From Euglena gracilis (Eukaryota > Euglenida > Euglenophyceae > Euglenales), in NCBI GenBank assembly GCA_039621445.1, contig CP154956.1:47597291-47661290 (forward strand): a stretch of DNA of 64,000 bases. The letters run 5' to 3'. Positions 1 through 11,249 of this stretch are shown here, piece after piece. Position 1 is the first letter of the stretch, and each line of letters opens with the position of its first letter. Position numbers and translations under genes: made by a program. Under the pieces are notes generated by a model. That model saw nothing but the letters and a program-made list of their open reading frames with translations, ran no database searches and was not told where the DNA came from.

Positions 1-807
1 AAGTGCGTGGACAGTTGGACCCACAAGCACAATTTTTGCTACACGGAACGAGATGGTACGAATGTACCAGTACTCTGTGTCAATTGCCTGCGAGGTACCT
101 TCTGGCACACTGCGGAAGGCGCAGTTCGCACAATCGTGCCGAGTGCCGAGAAGCCACTGGAGGAATACTCCACCTTGAACAAAAAGTTCAAGGACTTCTT
201 CAAGTATGCCAACCTCAAGCTGGACGATTACCGCCACACGGGAATGGCCCGTGGGTGGCAGATCGACAGTGGGGCGATACGCCTCGCTGCTGAGGAAGCA
301 GGGGTACGATTACCTTACCTCTGGGAGACAGCGGACAGGGAAAAGATACTTTTCCGCCTGTTCACAACCCAGGACCGAAACGGTCGCTGGTGCCTGCCAC
401 AATGGCCACCCGAAAAACACGGGATGACCTGGAAGGACTGGCTAGGGGCCGTATTGCGACCCCATACAGTCCGGGCGGAATGCGCCTATCACATACCCAT
501 CGACTTCCACCCGGGGAATGCCCCGCAGGTGTCAGCCAATCACCCTCGGAGAAACTACTTCATCTGGCCAGCGACTTTGCCCAGGAAATTCTGGGAGAAG
601 CTGCAGTGGTTTCTCGCGGAAAGAGCGAGTGCCACCAAGCAGACAGTACCCGAAGGATGGGTTCGGGACTGGATCGCACCTGATTTCGACTATGACTCGC
701 CAGAAACCTGGCTTGTCGACCGGCCACAGCCACCACAATTCCAGATGGTCCTTGTGGAAGATCCCTTGGACTCCCGCCATGACTATTGGCGGCTGGAGCG
801 GATGTAA
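1..807 (+). CDS. Hypothetical protein, 3' part of an intronless gene
   Basis: The frame is open from base 1 to a TAA at 805-807, giving 268 codons with no internal start that must be the true one, so the 5' end lies outside the window. The protein has ordinary mixed composition, unlike the repeat-derived frames elsewhere. It is rich in Trp, has a Cys-x2-Cys pair near residues 25-28 (VLCVNCLRG) that could bind metal with nearby Cys or His, a charged middle, and an acidic, Pro-rich C-terminus ending HDYWRLERM. I recognise no family. It could be a host gene or an ORF carried by a mobile element. The stop codon overlaps the first of the hairpins that fill the next 1.2 kb, which may form the 3' UTR. 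That it is coding is likely; its function is unknown. Confidence 0.55.
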   Translation, partial: KCVDSWTHKHNFCYTERDGTNVPVLCVNCLRGTFWHTAEGAVRTIVPSAEKPLEEYSTLNKKFKDFFKYANLKLDDYRHTGMARGWQIDSGAIRLAAEEAGVRLPYLWETADREKILFRLFTTQDRNGRWCLPQWPPEKHGMTWKDWLGAVLRPHTVRAECAYHIPIDFHPGNAPQVSANHPRRNYFIWPATLPRKFWEKLQWFLAERASATKQTVPEGWVRDWIAPDFDYDSPETWLVDRPQPPQFQMVLVEDPLDSRHDYWRLERM

Positions 808-2036
808 TGCCGAAACGGCATTACCAAGCCCATGTAAGGTAAGCGCCTTCATGGAGCTCATACACTATATATATACACTGGAAGCGGAAATCGCTAAACA
901 GCCCTGGGATGAACCTGGGTCTGTGTCCCTCAGCGCTCTGGATGGAAGCATCCAAGAGCCCCCCCCCCCCCGCCAACCCATTATACCAGTGACCATGCGG
1001 ACGGAAACCGTCTGCGGGAGGTAATCGCCTCTTATTGCGTCGTGAAGGAGCTACTGCTGTGAAGACCTTGGCAGCCGGGAAACCTGGCAAGCCGCTAAGT
1101 GACGCACAGCACACAGCGCGCACGCCGTAATAATAGGCCAACTTGTCACTTTTCGGCCCTAAGGCCCTTAAGGCTGCCAGACAGCAAAAATTCTGTTCTG
1201 GCCTAAGCCAGCCCCCCTCTCCTCCCTACTTTCCCCCCACCCCCGCAAAGCTGTCGCCGGCAGTCGGTTTTGTAAGTAGGCTTTTGTTTCCTAGTGCGGA
1301 TATGACCGCCTAGGAGCCCTATCCGGGTATGACCAGGATAGGAGCCTGCCCCCCCCTTCCACACCTCTCCCCTCCGGTTTTCAGCGAATCGCTTGACCAA
1401 CCCCGCGTGCCTTTGGCGCACCCAAAGTGGGTGGATGGGATACTTTGACAGGAAACCTGCCAAGCCCCAATTTCCCACAGTGGGCTTTTTCGCACCCCTA
1501 AGCCGAAACGGCTAATAGGTAACCGCGATAAGCGGTAACCTTCTGCGCGTTTTCGGGTTTTTGGGTTGCGCCCCTGTGGAGAAAAGAGATCCGTGTTCTG
1601 GAAAACAGAACCCGATCAGGGCTGTGTCTGAAATCCTGACGGGACCTGGGATGACCTGGTCCAAGAAGGAAATCGGGCATAGCCCTGGGAGGGGGATGTG
1701 TACCAGGCACGATCCCAGCTCTGTGGGAAACCTGCAGAGTCTGGATCCGTCACAATCTGACGGCTGTGATGAACACAGCCTGACGATCGTGGCAGATCCT
1801 ATGGGATTTAGCGACACGTATCACACGTGCCTGCGTGATCTCTTTTCCTCACAGGTGGTATTCTATTCTTCACATTTTGACTGTTTTGAAGTAAGAGGAT
1901 TAACCTCTGAAAAGACTGAACTCGACTGTGAAGGAAAATCCTTCTACAGCGCCTTGCTTTGTGCTCTGCCTTAGCATAGGGGAATTGGGAAAAGGGCTTT
2001 TGTTACTCCAAGGATTTTTACTCACCTAAGTAGGTG
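806..2036. repeat. Hairpin-dense non-coding tract
   Basis: At least ten small perfect or near-perfect inverted repeats lie here. Many have AAA loops: 806-822 (7-bp arms), 997-1015 (8-bp arms, one G-T pair), 1074-1088, 1501-1513 and 1930-1944. Others are GGATG/CATCC at 940-953, AGCG/CGCT at 1383-1393, CACCCA/TGGGTG at 1419-1433, CCGTCA/TGACGG at 1747-1763, GGCTGTG/CACAGCC around ATGAA at 1762-1780, and CACCTA/TAGGTG at 2023-2036. Stems differ in sequence while loop types recur. No convincing gene is seen. Confidence 0.7.
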
Positions 2037-2210
2037 CGCACCAGGAGAAAGCGAAACAGGCCTTTCCGGGACGAAAGGGGTCAAAGGGAAGTCCTTGGAC
2101 GTACACTCCACCCTCTCCATCCGATCCATCTGGAAAACATGCAAACACATCAAACCTCACATTCATTGCCTCTGTGTCTTGCAGAATTTTCATGCCATTG
2201 GCTGGCAATT
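2037..2210. other. Unassigned spacer
   Basis: Mixed-composition sequence between the hairpin tract and a 10-bp array. No gene, RNA or repeat is recognised. Confidence 0.3.
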
Positions 2211-2299
2211 TTATTCCGGTTATTCCGGTTTATTCCGGTTTATTCCGGTTTCGCTATTCCGGTTTATTCCGGTTTATTCCGGACAGGAATATCTCCCTG
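2211..2299. repeat. 10-bp array (TTTATTCCGG)n with a transposon-like end
   Basis: About seven copies of a 10-bp unit TTTATTCCGG run to 2282, followed by ACAGGAATATCTCCCTG ending at 2299. Read on the minus strand this is a CAGGG end followed by a subterminal 10-bp array, the same arrangement as the complete elements at 32795, 38030, 49825 and 62623. No matching left end was found, so this is probably a solo or truncated end. Confidence 0.5.
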
Positions 2300-2329
2300 C
2301 CCCTGCTCCCAGGTCAAAAAAGGGGGCCC

Positions 2330-3480
2330 TACCCGCTCCCTGCCCACAGCACTCACCCGGGGGAGGGGGCTGAGACCAGGCTTTTGCTTAAGGACCGCGG
2401 GGGGGGGGGTACTGGCTAGCCAATCGGCTAGACACTGGAATAAATGGACTAGCTGGACCCCCTCCCCCGGGGGGGGGGGGGGTCCGGGGGTCCCCCCAAC
2501 TGGAAAAAAAATTTTCCTCCGGCACTGTGCGCCGAGGTGGAAATGAGGTTTTTAATAGGTTTTTGGCTGATTTTGTTCCAAAAATTCCCAAAAATGGCCA
2601 AAAACGGGCAATTTTGGCCATTTTTGGGGGTCCCAAAAAAAATTTCCGCCGCTTCGCGCCGGTCACTGGAAAACGATTTCCCACTAGCTAGCCCTGCTAG
2701 CAGCCCCCCCCCCCCGGGGCAGGGCAGAACGGGAAGGCCTGGTGGGGGGGGGTCGACCCCCCCCCACCCACCACAACATTTTCACCGATTTCGGGAAAAC
2801 AAGGATTTTGGCCAGAAATTTTTTGAAATTTTTCGAAAAAATGAACCCAAAACACATGATTTTTTGATGGAAAACCTCATTTTTTTCACAAAAAACTCAA
2901 AAATTTTCCGTCCTAAAAACTGGTACTTTTTAGGAGGGGGGGGGGGTGAAAAAAACGAAGGTCAAAAAAAAGTGGACAAAAATTTGGCACAGTCAAATTT
3001 TATTGATATTTTTTCTCGTTGAACTTTTTTGGACTTTCAATGGCATTTTTTTTGCTTCAAAAACCTCTCAAAATCAACATTTTGAGAAAAGGTCGAATTT
3101 TTGGAAGGTGTGAAAAAATGGGGTTTTGGGTGGTTTTCGGGGGGGGGGGGGCGACATGGGTCCCAAAACGGGTCAAAAAAAACATCCGGTGCCGAAGGCG
3201 TCGGAAAATTTTTTCAGGTCCAAAAACTGGTGCTCCCGGAAATACGGGAAGAGGTGGTGGGGGGGGGTGGTCGACCCCCCCCCACCCACCATGCAGGGGG
3301 TGGCGGGGGGGGGGGGTCGACCCCCCCCCACCACCCTGGCTGTTCGGCCGATTCCTGTTCTGCCCTGCCCGGGGGGGGGGGGGTCTGCTAGAAATCCCAC
3401 TAGCCAAATTTGGACTAGCTGCAGTCCAGCCCCCCCCCAGTACTTGGGGGGGGGGGGGTACTGCAATCCCTTAAGCAGAA
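2330..3480. repeat. Blocks of long G and C runs with inverted repeats
   Basis: Several runs of 8-13 G or C occur, many paired as inverted repeats around GTCGAC (near 3260-3335) or around CCCCGGGG (near 2465 and 2710). The stretch 2400-2600 (GGGGTACTGG, then a Cys/Gly-poor AT-rich tract ending GATTTTGTTCC) is homologous to 37550-37705, which identifies it as a dispersed repeat. No coding sequence is supported. Confidence 0.6.
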
Positions 3481-3850
3481 GCCTGGCTGAGACCTTCATT
3501 AAGAAGCCTGGTTTGGGTACAGCTGGAAAACCTGGTTCAGAAAAGAAAAAGGCTGGAGGTCTGGATCTACATCACAAAATGTGTGAAGGTGGCCCTTAGC
3601 TGTCATGACAATGTCTGAAGCGATCAACAGGTTGAAAAGGCTCTCCGGGGAGAGTGCCACCTGGGTCCCACCTGCCCTTCTTTGAGTTTGCCTGCTGAAT
3701 GTCTCCATTTTTACCAGGAATGAGAAAGTGACCTGAAACTGGGGGGGGGGGGTGACACCGAGGAAATGCAGAATCCATCTACAAGTTGGGGGTCCAGGTG
3801 TGAAAAATAAAAAAAATTCCCAAAAAATTCTTTTTGCGAACATTCCAATA
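3481..3850. other. Unassigned sequence
   Basis: About 370 bp of mixed composition with one G11 run. No gene or repeat family is recognised. Confidence 0.3.
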
Positions 3851-4286
3851 ACCCTCCCCCCCTTGTCGTACGACTGGGTACCTGCAACCTGCGACTGGGG
3901 GGCTGGTCGTTAGACCCCTAACCTGCAACTTGTGACCGGGGGGTGGTCGTTATAGTGAGGGTGGTTGTTGTTCACAATATTAACCGATACCAACAGGGAC
4001 CTGAACTGTCGTCATAGGTGTGCCGAAGGACCTTGTACAACGCGGAGGCTTTCGAGCCATCACTACGGGTGTACAAACCATGAGCGCCAGTGGGGAACAT
4101 GGAAAATGCCTGGAAAAAGGCAGCATTCATGGATGCATCTTCATACAACCTCAAAAAACCAGCCTCCTTTTTTTGGCCCTGACCTGCAACCTGCGACTGG
4201 GGGGTGGTCGTTAGACCCCCTGACCTGCAACCTGCGACCGGGAGGTGGTCGTTATAATGGGGTGGTCGTACAACAAGGGGGGGGGT
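3851..4286. mobile_element. Fold-back element with C-run/G-run ends
   Basis: The left end reads ACCCTCCCCCCCTTGTCGTA and the right end is its inverted counterpart TACAACAAGGGGGGGGGT. Inside, subterminal copies of ACCTGCAACCTGCGACTGGG and GGTGGTCGTTA occur on both sides (3885-3965 and 4180-4265). It carries no ORF. No target duplication is visible. The ends resemble the 33021-33623 element (TTGTCCAACGACC), so the two may be related families. Confidence 0.6.
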
Positions 4287-4651
4287 AAAAAAACACAATC
4301 TGCACAACAAAACTGTTTTCAAAAAAATGGCAGAAAATTAGATAAAATATGTGAGTACAAAGTTTTTTCCATCGCTCTTTTGGCACAAGAATTTTTTTGT
4401 CTGACATTTCTGCAGAATTGAAAACAATGAGGGGAAATGCACCTTTGTCATACTTCCCCACTTCGGACCTCAAGATGTGCTTCACTGCAACAGCATCCGA
4501 AATGACAACGACGGACCTAGGGCCGATGCATAACTTGTAGATGACGGCAGGGACTTTTTTTGCCCATGGACAAATTCAAGTCCTTCGTCCATTGCCTCTG
4601 TGACTTCCTGCACTGTATTAGCCACAGGACTTCACAGAGATTGCATTCAAA
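4287..4651. other. Unassigned sequence
   Basis: AT-rich sequence between a fold-back element and an A-rich simple repeat. No supported gene. Confidence 0.3.
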
Positions 4652-5282
4652 CCAATCATAATAATAATATATTTAATTAAAAAATAATAAAACAAACAAA
4701 CAAATAAACAAACAAACAAACAAACAAATGAGCAAACAAAAAAACAAAACAAAACAAATGAAGAAGAAAGAAGGAAAGAAAGAAAGCAAGAAAATATAAA
4801 TAAATAATAATAATAGCCTAAATGAACACACACATACATACATGCTCACATGCATCCATCCATCCATCCATCCATCCATCCATACACACACCGACATACA
4901 TACATACGTACATACATACATAATACATACATACATACATACATACATACATACATACATACATACATACATACATACATACATACATACATACATACAT
5001 ACATACATACATACATACATACATACATACATACATACATACATACATACATACATACACACATACATACATACATACAGACAGACAGACAGACAGACAG
5101 ACATACATACACACATACATACATACACACACACATACATACATACATACATACATACATACATACATACATACATACATACATACATACATACATACAT
5201 ACATACATACATACATACATACATACATACATACATACATACATACATACATACATACATACATACATACATACATACATCA
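4652..5282. repeat. A-rich (AAAC)n tract and long (ATAC)n microsatellite
   Basis: Positions 4660-4815 are A-rich with AAAC, AATA and GAAA units. Positions about 4828-5280 are almost pure ATAC, interrupted by CATC units near 4855-4882, a short ACAG block near 5078-5100 and some AC units. The tetranucleotide leaves frames open on both strands as Tyr-Ile-His-Thr or Tyr-Val-Cys-Met repeats; these are not genes. Confidence 0.95.
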
Positions 5283-5520
5283 CTTACATAAGTACATACA
5301 TTTGAACAACAACAACAACAAATTTTTTTTGCTTTTTGAATAACTTTTTCTGTGTGCGTCGTCAGCCCCCGAAAACAGCAAAAGTGTATTATATTAGGAT
5401 AGGAGGACAAATGATGGAATGGGTCCCAGGACTCGACGAGACACCTAGGTATGGTGAACTGGTGGTACCCCCGGCGTCCCTTCCGACTTAGAAAAAATTT
5501 TCGTCGCGGGGGCTGTTTTG
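5283..5520. other. Unassigned sequence after the microsatellite
   Basis: No gene is seen. It leads into a repeat shared with 8210-8340. Confidence 0.3.
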
Positions 5521-6770
5521 GGGTCAAAAAATCGATTTTTCCAAAATATCTCGAAACCCGTGGGGATTTGAAGGAAACACCCCCCAGGCAAAATTGAAGC
5601 CCCTAGGACCCCCCAAGCACTGGTGGAGACCCGGGGGTCCGGCTCTCCGGCTTGGCCCAGATACGGGCCGTCGAAGGTCCAAAAAAGGGGCCCCAGGGGC
5701 GGATATAAGCATTTTTGGCCATTTTAGGGGCCAAAAATCGATTTTTCGAAAATTTCCCAAAACGGATGGGGAACTGCACAGACCCACCCGGGGACCCAAA
5801 CCAACCATGGGGGACCCCCAAGTGGCCTGTATACACCCCACATACCCCCGGTGCCTGCGGACCGTTTTGGGGCCCGTACGGGGACCCCCAAAAGGGGTTC
5901 CCACAGGACTTGGCCGTTTTTCAGCCTTCCGGGGGGCAAAAAAATCGATTTTTTGAAAATTTCCCAAAACCGATGGGGAACTGAACGGACCCACCCGGGG
6001 ACCCAAACCAACCATGGGGGACCCCCAAGTGGCCTGTATACACCCCACATACCCCCGGCCCCTCCGGACCGTTTTGAAGGCCGTACGGGGCCCCCCAAAA
6101 GGGGTTCCCACAGGACTTGGCCGTTTTTCACCGTTTTTCAGCCTTCCGGGGGGGCAAAAATCGATTTTTTGAAAATTTCCCAAAACCGATGGGGAACTGA
6201 ACGGACCCACCCGGGGACCCAAACCAACCATGGGGGACCCCCAAGTGGCCTGTATACACCCCACATACCTACCCCCCCCCCGGGAAACTGTCACCTGACA
6301 GGTTGGCCAGTACCGGGGACCCTGACAACTTCCTATACTGACAGGTTGGCCGGTACCGGGGACCCTGACAGTTTCCCGGGCGGGACCCTGACAGTTTCCC
6401 GGGTAGGGCATTTCAAGGGAAAGTCAATGAAAAATGACCCTGACAGGTTGGCCGGTACCGGGGACCCTGACAACTTCTTATACTGACAGGTTGGCCGGTA
6501 CCGGGGACCCTGACAGTTTCCCGGGCGGGACCCTGACAGGTTCTCGGGCATGACAGTTTCCTGGGGGGGGGGGGTAGGTACCCCCGGCCCGTCCGGACCG
6601 TACGGGGACCCCCAAAAGGGGTTCCCACAGGACTTGGCCGTTTTTCAGCCTTCCGGGGGGGCAAAAAATCGATTTTTTGAAAATTTCCCAAAACCGATGG
6701 GGAACTGAACGGACCCACCCGGGGACCCTAACCAACCATGGGGGACCCCCAAGTGGCCTATACACCCCAC
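5521..6770. repeat. Tandem array of about 210-bp units
   Basis: The landmark GATGGGGAACTG recurs at about 5764, 5971, 6186 and 6695, spacing 208, 215 and 509 bp. Each unit also carries CCATGGGGGACCCCCAAGTG, AAAAGGGGTTCCCACAGG, and an ATCGATTTTTTGAAAATTTCCC segment. The long last interval is explained by the element at 6266-6579, which splits a unit. The 5521-5640 part matches 8213-8340. Confidence 0.85.
6266..6579. mobile_element. Insertion with C-run/G-run inverted ends inside the 210-bp array
   Basis: The ends TACCTACCCCCCCCCCGGGA and its inverted partner (TCCTGGGGGGGGGGGGTAGGTA) bracket 314 bp that the neighbouring units lack. Next to it the unit reads CACATACC on the left and TACCCCCGG on the right, while intact units read CACATACCCCCGG, so TACC may be a short target duplication. 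Inside, CTGACAGGTTGGCC and GGTACCGGGGACCCTGACA repeat three to four times. No ORF. Confidence 0.7.
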
Positions 6771-7150
6771 CGCCGGCCGGGCCGGGTCAGGCCTTCAGTC
6801 CGCCGGCCGGGCCGGGCCGGGCCGGGCCGGGCCGGGCTGGGCCGTCCCGGGCCGGGCTGGGCCGTCCCGTGCCGCCGGGCCGCCAGCCGTGCCGCTGGGC
6901 CGCCGGCCGGGCCGGGCTGTGCCGCCGGTTGGGCCGGGCCGGGCCGTGCCGCCGGGCCGCCGGCCGGGCCGGGCCGTGCCGCCGGGCCGCCGGCCGGGCC
7001 GGGCCGGGCCGGGTCAGGTTGCCGGAACGCCGGGCAGGCCGGGCGTTCCGTTGGGCTGGGCCGCCGGGCCACCGGCCGGGCCAGGATCAGGCCGCCAGGC
7101 CACCGGCTGTGCCGGGCCAGGCCGCTGGCCCGCCGGCCGGGCTGGGCCGG
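6771..7150. repeat. GC-rich minisatellite A (GCCGGGCC-like units)
   Basis: Degenerate repeats of GCCGGGCCGGGCCGTGCCGCC with almost no A/T. Because stop codons need A and T, all frames stay open, giving apparent Pro/Gly/Arg/Ala proteins that should not be annotated as genes. Confidence 0.9.
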
Positions 7151-7250
7151 GTCAGGCCACCGGGCAGGCCATACACAAATAATTCGAAAGGCTTTTGCGT
7201 TTGGCCTGAAAAGGAGATTGATGGGAAAATTGCGACCGCAATGTGAGGAT
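7151..7250. repeat. Duplicated unique flank, copy 1
   Basis: About 100 bp (AGGCCACCGGGCAGGCC, then TAATTCGAAAGGCTTTTG to GCGACCGCAATGTGAGGAT) recurs at 7948-8051 with few differences. Each copy follows a GC minisatellite, so array and flank were duplicated together. Confidence 0.85.
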
Positions 7251-7947
7251 GTGGCCCGGGCCGAGTCAGGCTGCAGGCCTTGCCGGGCCGTGCCGCCGGC
7301 CATGCCGGGCCGGGCTGGGCCGTCCCGTGCCGCCAGCTGTGCCGTTGGGCCGCCGGTCGGGCCGGGCCGTGCCGCCGGCCGTGCCGGGCCGCCCGGCCGG
7401 GCCGGGCCGGGCCGTGCCGCCGGTCCCGCCGGCCGGGCCAGGCCGGGTCAGGCCGCCGGCCGGGCCGGGCCGGGCCGGGCCGCAGGGCCGCCGGGCCACC
7501 GGTCGGGCCGGGCCGCCGGGCCCCCGGCCTGGCCGGGCCGGGCCGGGCCGGTCTGTGCCGCTGGGTCAGCCCGCCGGGCCGGGCCGGGCCGGGCCGTGCC
7601 GCCGGGCCGTCCGGCCATGCCGCGCCGGGCCGGGCCAGGCCGTGCCGCCGGGCCGGCCGTGCCGCTGGGCCGCAGGCCGGACCGGGCCGTGCCGCCGGTC
7701 CCGCCAGCCCTGCCGTGCCGCCGGCCGGGCCAGGCCAGGTCAGGCCGCAGGGCCGCCGGCCAGGCCACCGGCCGGGCCGCCGGTCGGGCCGGGCCGAGTC
7801 AGGCTGCGGGCCTGGCCGGGCTGGGCCGTCCCGTGCCGCCAGCCGTGCGGCTGGGCCGCCGGTCGGGCTGTGCTGTGCCGCCGGCCGTGCCGGGCCGTGC
7901 CGCCGGTCCCGCCGGCCGTGCCGGCCCGGCCGGCAAGGCCGGGCCGG
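7251..7947. repeat. GC-rich minisatellite B
   Basis: Same degenerate unit as 6771-7150 but nearly twice as long. No stops on either strand for most of its length; coding is not supported. Confidence 0.9.
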
Positions 7948-8051
7948 GTCAGGCCACCGGGCAGGCCGTAAGCAACTCCATAATTCGAAAGGCTTTTGTG
8001 TTCGGTCTTAAATGGAGATTGATGGGAAAATTGCGACCGCAATGTGAGGAT
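7948..8051. repeat. Duplicated unique flank, copy 2
   Basis: Second copy of the 7151-7250 segment, diverging only before the shared TAATTCGAAAGG block. Confidence 0.85.
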
Positions 8052-8345
8052 CACCACGCTTTTGGGGGAGGGGGGGGGGTGAGCGAAGCTCACGCGCGTA
8101 GCGAAGCTAGCGCCGACTTGTACATACATACATACATACATACATACATACATACATACATACATACATACATACATACATACATACATACATACATAAA
8201 TACAAGAAACCAGTGTGAAAAAACCCAGTTTTTCCAAACCATCTCAAAACCCGTGGGGAATTGAAGGGAACACCCAGTGGGCGAAATAGAAACTTCTGGG
8301 ACCCCCCCCCAACCAACGGTGGAGACCCCGGGGCCTGGCTGCACT
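8052..8345. repeat. GCGAAGCT/ATAC microsatellite repeat family copy
   Basis: GTGAGCGAAGCTCACG and a second GCGAAGC inverted repeat precede CTTGTAC and about 80 bp of (ATAC)n. The following CCAAACCATCTCAAAACCCG through GTGGAGACCCCGGGG matches 5530-5635. A degraded copy of the left part (GCGAGCGAAGCTCAT, then CTTGTACAAAC) lies at 8985-9060. The microsatellite therefore sits inside a dispersed repeat. Confidence 0.7.
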
Positions 8346-9055
8346 GCCAGCCCGACGTACTGGTTGAAATAACGTCACCATTTCTTCCACTTCTGTTTTG
8401 TTGTTTCAGACTTTGAATAGCTGACTCTATCATATGTGACGTGTGTGGATTCTCTGTGCTGAACCGTAGCGAACCATGCGGGCATTTTGCAGCGCCGCGT
8501 TCTTTTTCACATCCTCCACAATCTGTTAAAAAAAAAAGACGAACAAAAATGACCAGAAAAAATGACGGGGAAAAAAACTGTGGGAATATTTTGATTTTGG
8601 AATACTGATATTTTGGATACTGATGGGAAAATTTAACTTTCCACGGAAAATGGTGATAGCTTTTCGTCTTGCGAAGAAAAAATTTTTCGGTATAAAAAGC
8701 AATTCGAAATTTCCAAAATTTATGGGTGTCTTTTTTGTGATTTTCATTAAAAGCAGACCCCAAAATCGACCATATGGCATACCCCCTCATGTTTTTTTTG
8801 TGTGTGAAATTTGACCACCCTGAACGTCGCCCCTCCAAAGGGGCGCAGCAAGGGTACGGGGGGAAAATGACAGGGAAATAAACCATGAGGAAAATTGGGG
8901 TTTCCCCATCATTTTTGTTTTGTTTCGTCCGGACTGTATGGTTGGTCTGGAAACACGATGGGATACATTGTGTTAGAGAGGTGAGGCGAGCGAAGCTCAT
9001 ACACATGGAAAAGCTTGTGCCGTCTTGTACAAACACACATGAATACATACACAAA
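8346..9055. other. Unassigned AT-rich sequence
   Basis: No supported gene. The 3' part (8985-9055) is the degraded copy of the GCGAAGCT repeat noted at 8052. Confidence 0.35.
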
Positions 9056-9243
<188 letters not shown>

Positions 9244-10100
9244 TGACGACAACAACAATAACAATGGCCGACTCCCAGGCCACCAACCTTTATTCTTCTG
9301 AAAAAAAAGCCCTGCAAGGGTGATAAAGCCATGTATCGATGCAGCAAGATAAAAACAGGAACTCCCGTGATGTCTTCCCGGCAGAGGCCATTGAACCTCA
9401 CCATTGACATCAAATTTAAATTACACCTGATCAGAGGGTCAACACAATCTTTCATGTCTCAATGGATGGCCAAAAGAAATGGAATGGGACCCTGCGCGAA
9501 AACCTCCTGTGAACACGTCAGTCAGCTTGGATTGGAGAAGTCGCTCCATAGGAATATCCACTGCACCCCACTTGAATATGTCAAATACAGAAACAACTGG
9601 AATCTGCAATGCAACAAAAATGTGCTTTTGATTCACTGAAAAACAAACAACGATCAGGAGGAAAGAACCCTTCTTAAGACACCACAAAAAAAATGAAAAT
9701 AAATAAACCTTAAAAAGATTTCATATGTTTGCTCTGCTGTAAATTCCTGCATTTCTGAGGCTGGGAGTATCAAAATTTTTTTTTGCACTCCTCTCTTGAT
9801 GGTTCGAAAATCAATCCAAACACCTTGAAATGAAAAACACAACGGCAGACATTCAAACACAAATATTTTTTGGGGAAAAATACCCAAATGAAAAACAACA
9901 GTCAACTCCCATCAAAACACACACCAGTCACCACATGTGAAAAAAACAAACCGTATTCAAATGAGAAATATCTGAAAGCAAACCCATCTTTTTCAAAAAA
10001 ATATCCAAGCAACAAAACAATTTCCATTAACATCTGAAGTGCAGAGATGTTCCTTGAAATCTAACATGCAAAAACCTTGAACTCTAACATTCAAAAAAAT
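9244..10100. other. Unassigned sequence
   Basis: About 850 bp with frames up to 100 codons but no recognisable domain, splice pattern or repeat. A weak protein-like stretch on the minus strand (9320-9460) is not convincing. Confidence 0.3.
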
Positions 10101-10144
10101 GATGCGCTTGTGCATCACATGCCTTTGTGATGCACAAGCGCATC
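10101..10144. repeat. Perfect 19-bp-arm hairpin
   Basis: GATGCGCTTGTGCATCACA at 10101-10119 pairs perfectly with 10126-10144 around the six-base loop TGCCTT. It stands alone in AT-rich sequence. Confidence 0.85.
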
Positions 10145-10541
<397 letters not shown>

Positions 10542-11249
10542 GCACGCGCGTCCATCTGGTGGTCTCTTGCATATGCATCCTTTGATCACCTTCTGCATTT
10601 GAATGAAAATACCATTTTGCCTACTTAGTTGAAAAAACATCGCACAAAACAACATACATTGTCTTCCCATTTCATGGGGACAAAGAACTGCGCAACGTTT
10701 TGAATATAATGGGTCACGTACTCCTGTGCAGTAACCCCAATGGCCATGTCCTCAGCACGTGGCAACTGGGATTCTTGCTCCGGGGATGGTTCGACGGTCG
10801 CCTGCAGCTGCGTGCAACTCGTCTTGACTCTGTGACAGGCTTTCGTGGGAACTTCCTCAAAAAAAAATGAAAACAGGTTGAATGTCCCTATTCAAATGGC
10901 TGTGGGTTCCTTGCAAATACAAAATTCAGGTAAACACATCAGTCATGCCAATGTTGCTTGGGGGGGGGGGCTTTGGGGTGGGAGAAAGACTTCCATCCAC
11001 CATACCAAACGAAAGCCTGAGCCATGGCAATTGATATCCAAGTTGCGTATGGGCACCAACTCCTGGTGCCGCAATCCTTCACGCTCTCCCGTGAACGCCA
11101 ATAAACATTGGCTTCGGTTTGGCGTCTTTCTCCTCAACCAAGCAATACCTGATATTTAGAAGAAAACAAAAGGAATGATAATATATGAATAGCAGGCTCA
11201 CCGTTTCTTTTTTCCCTGCTTTTCTCTCCTTTCTCTCCCCTCCCTGAAC
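10542..11249. other. Unassigned sequence
   Basis: No gene supported; contains one G10 run near 10962. Confidence 0.3.

Noticed and set aside
4673-5527. Frames of 145-284 codons rich in Tyr-Val-Cys-Met or Tyr-Ile-His-Thr
   Set aside because: They translate the ATAC microsatellite; all frames on both strands are open because the repeat has no stop. Same for 41005-41713 and 55162-56141.
5524-6486. Frames of 200-295 codons on both strands
   Set aside because: They run through the 210-bp tandem array and repeat with it; both strands are equally open.
6738-8264. A 508-codon Pro/Gly/Arg/Ala frame and its overlapping relatives
   Set aside because: GC minisatellite without A/T, so no stops in any frame; composition follows the repeat unit and the frame crosses into a microsatellite.
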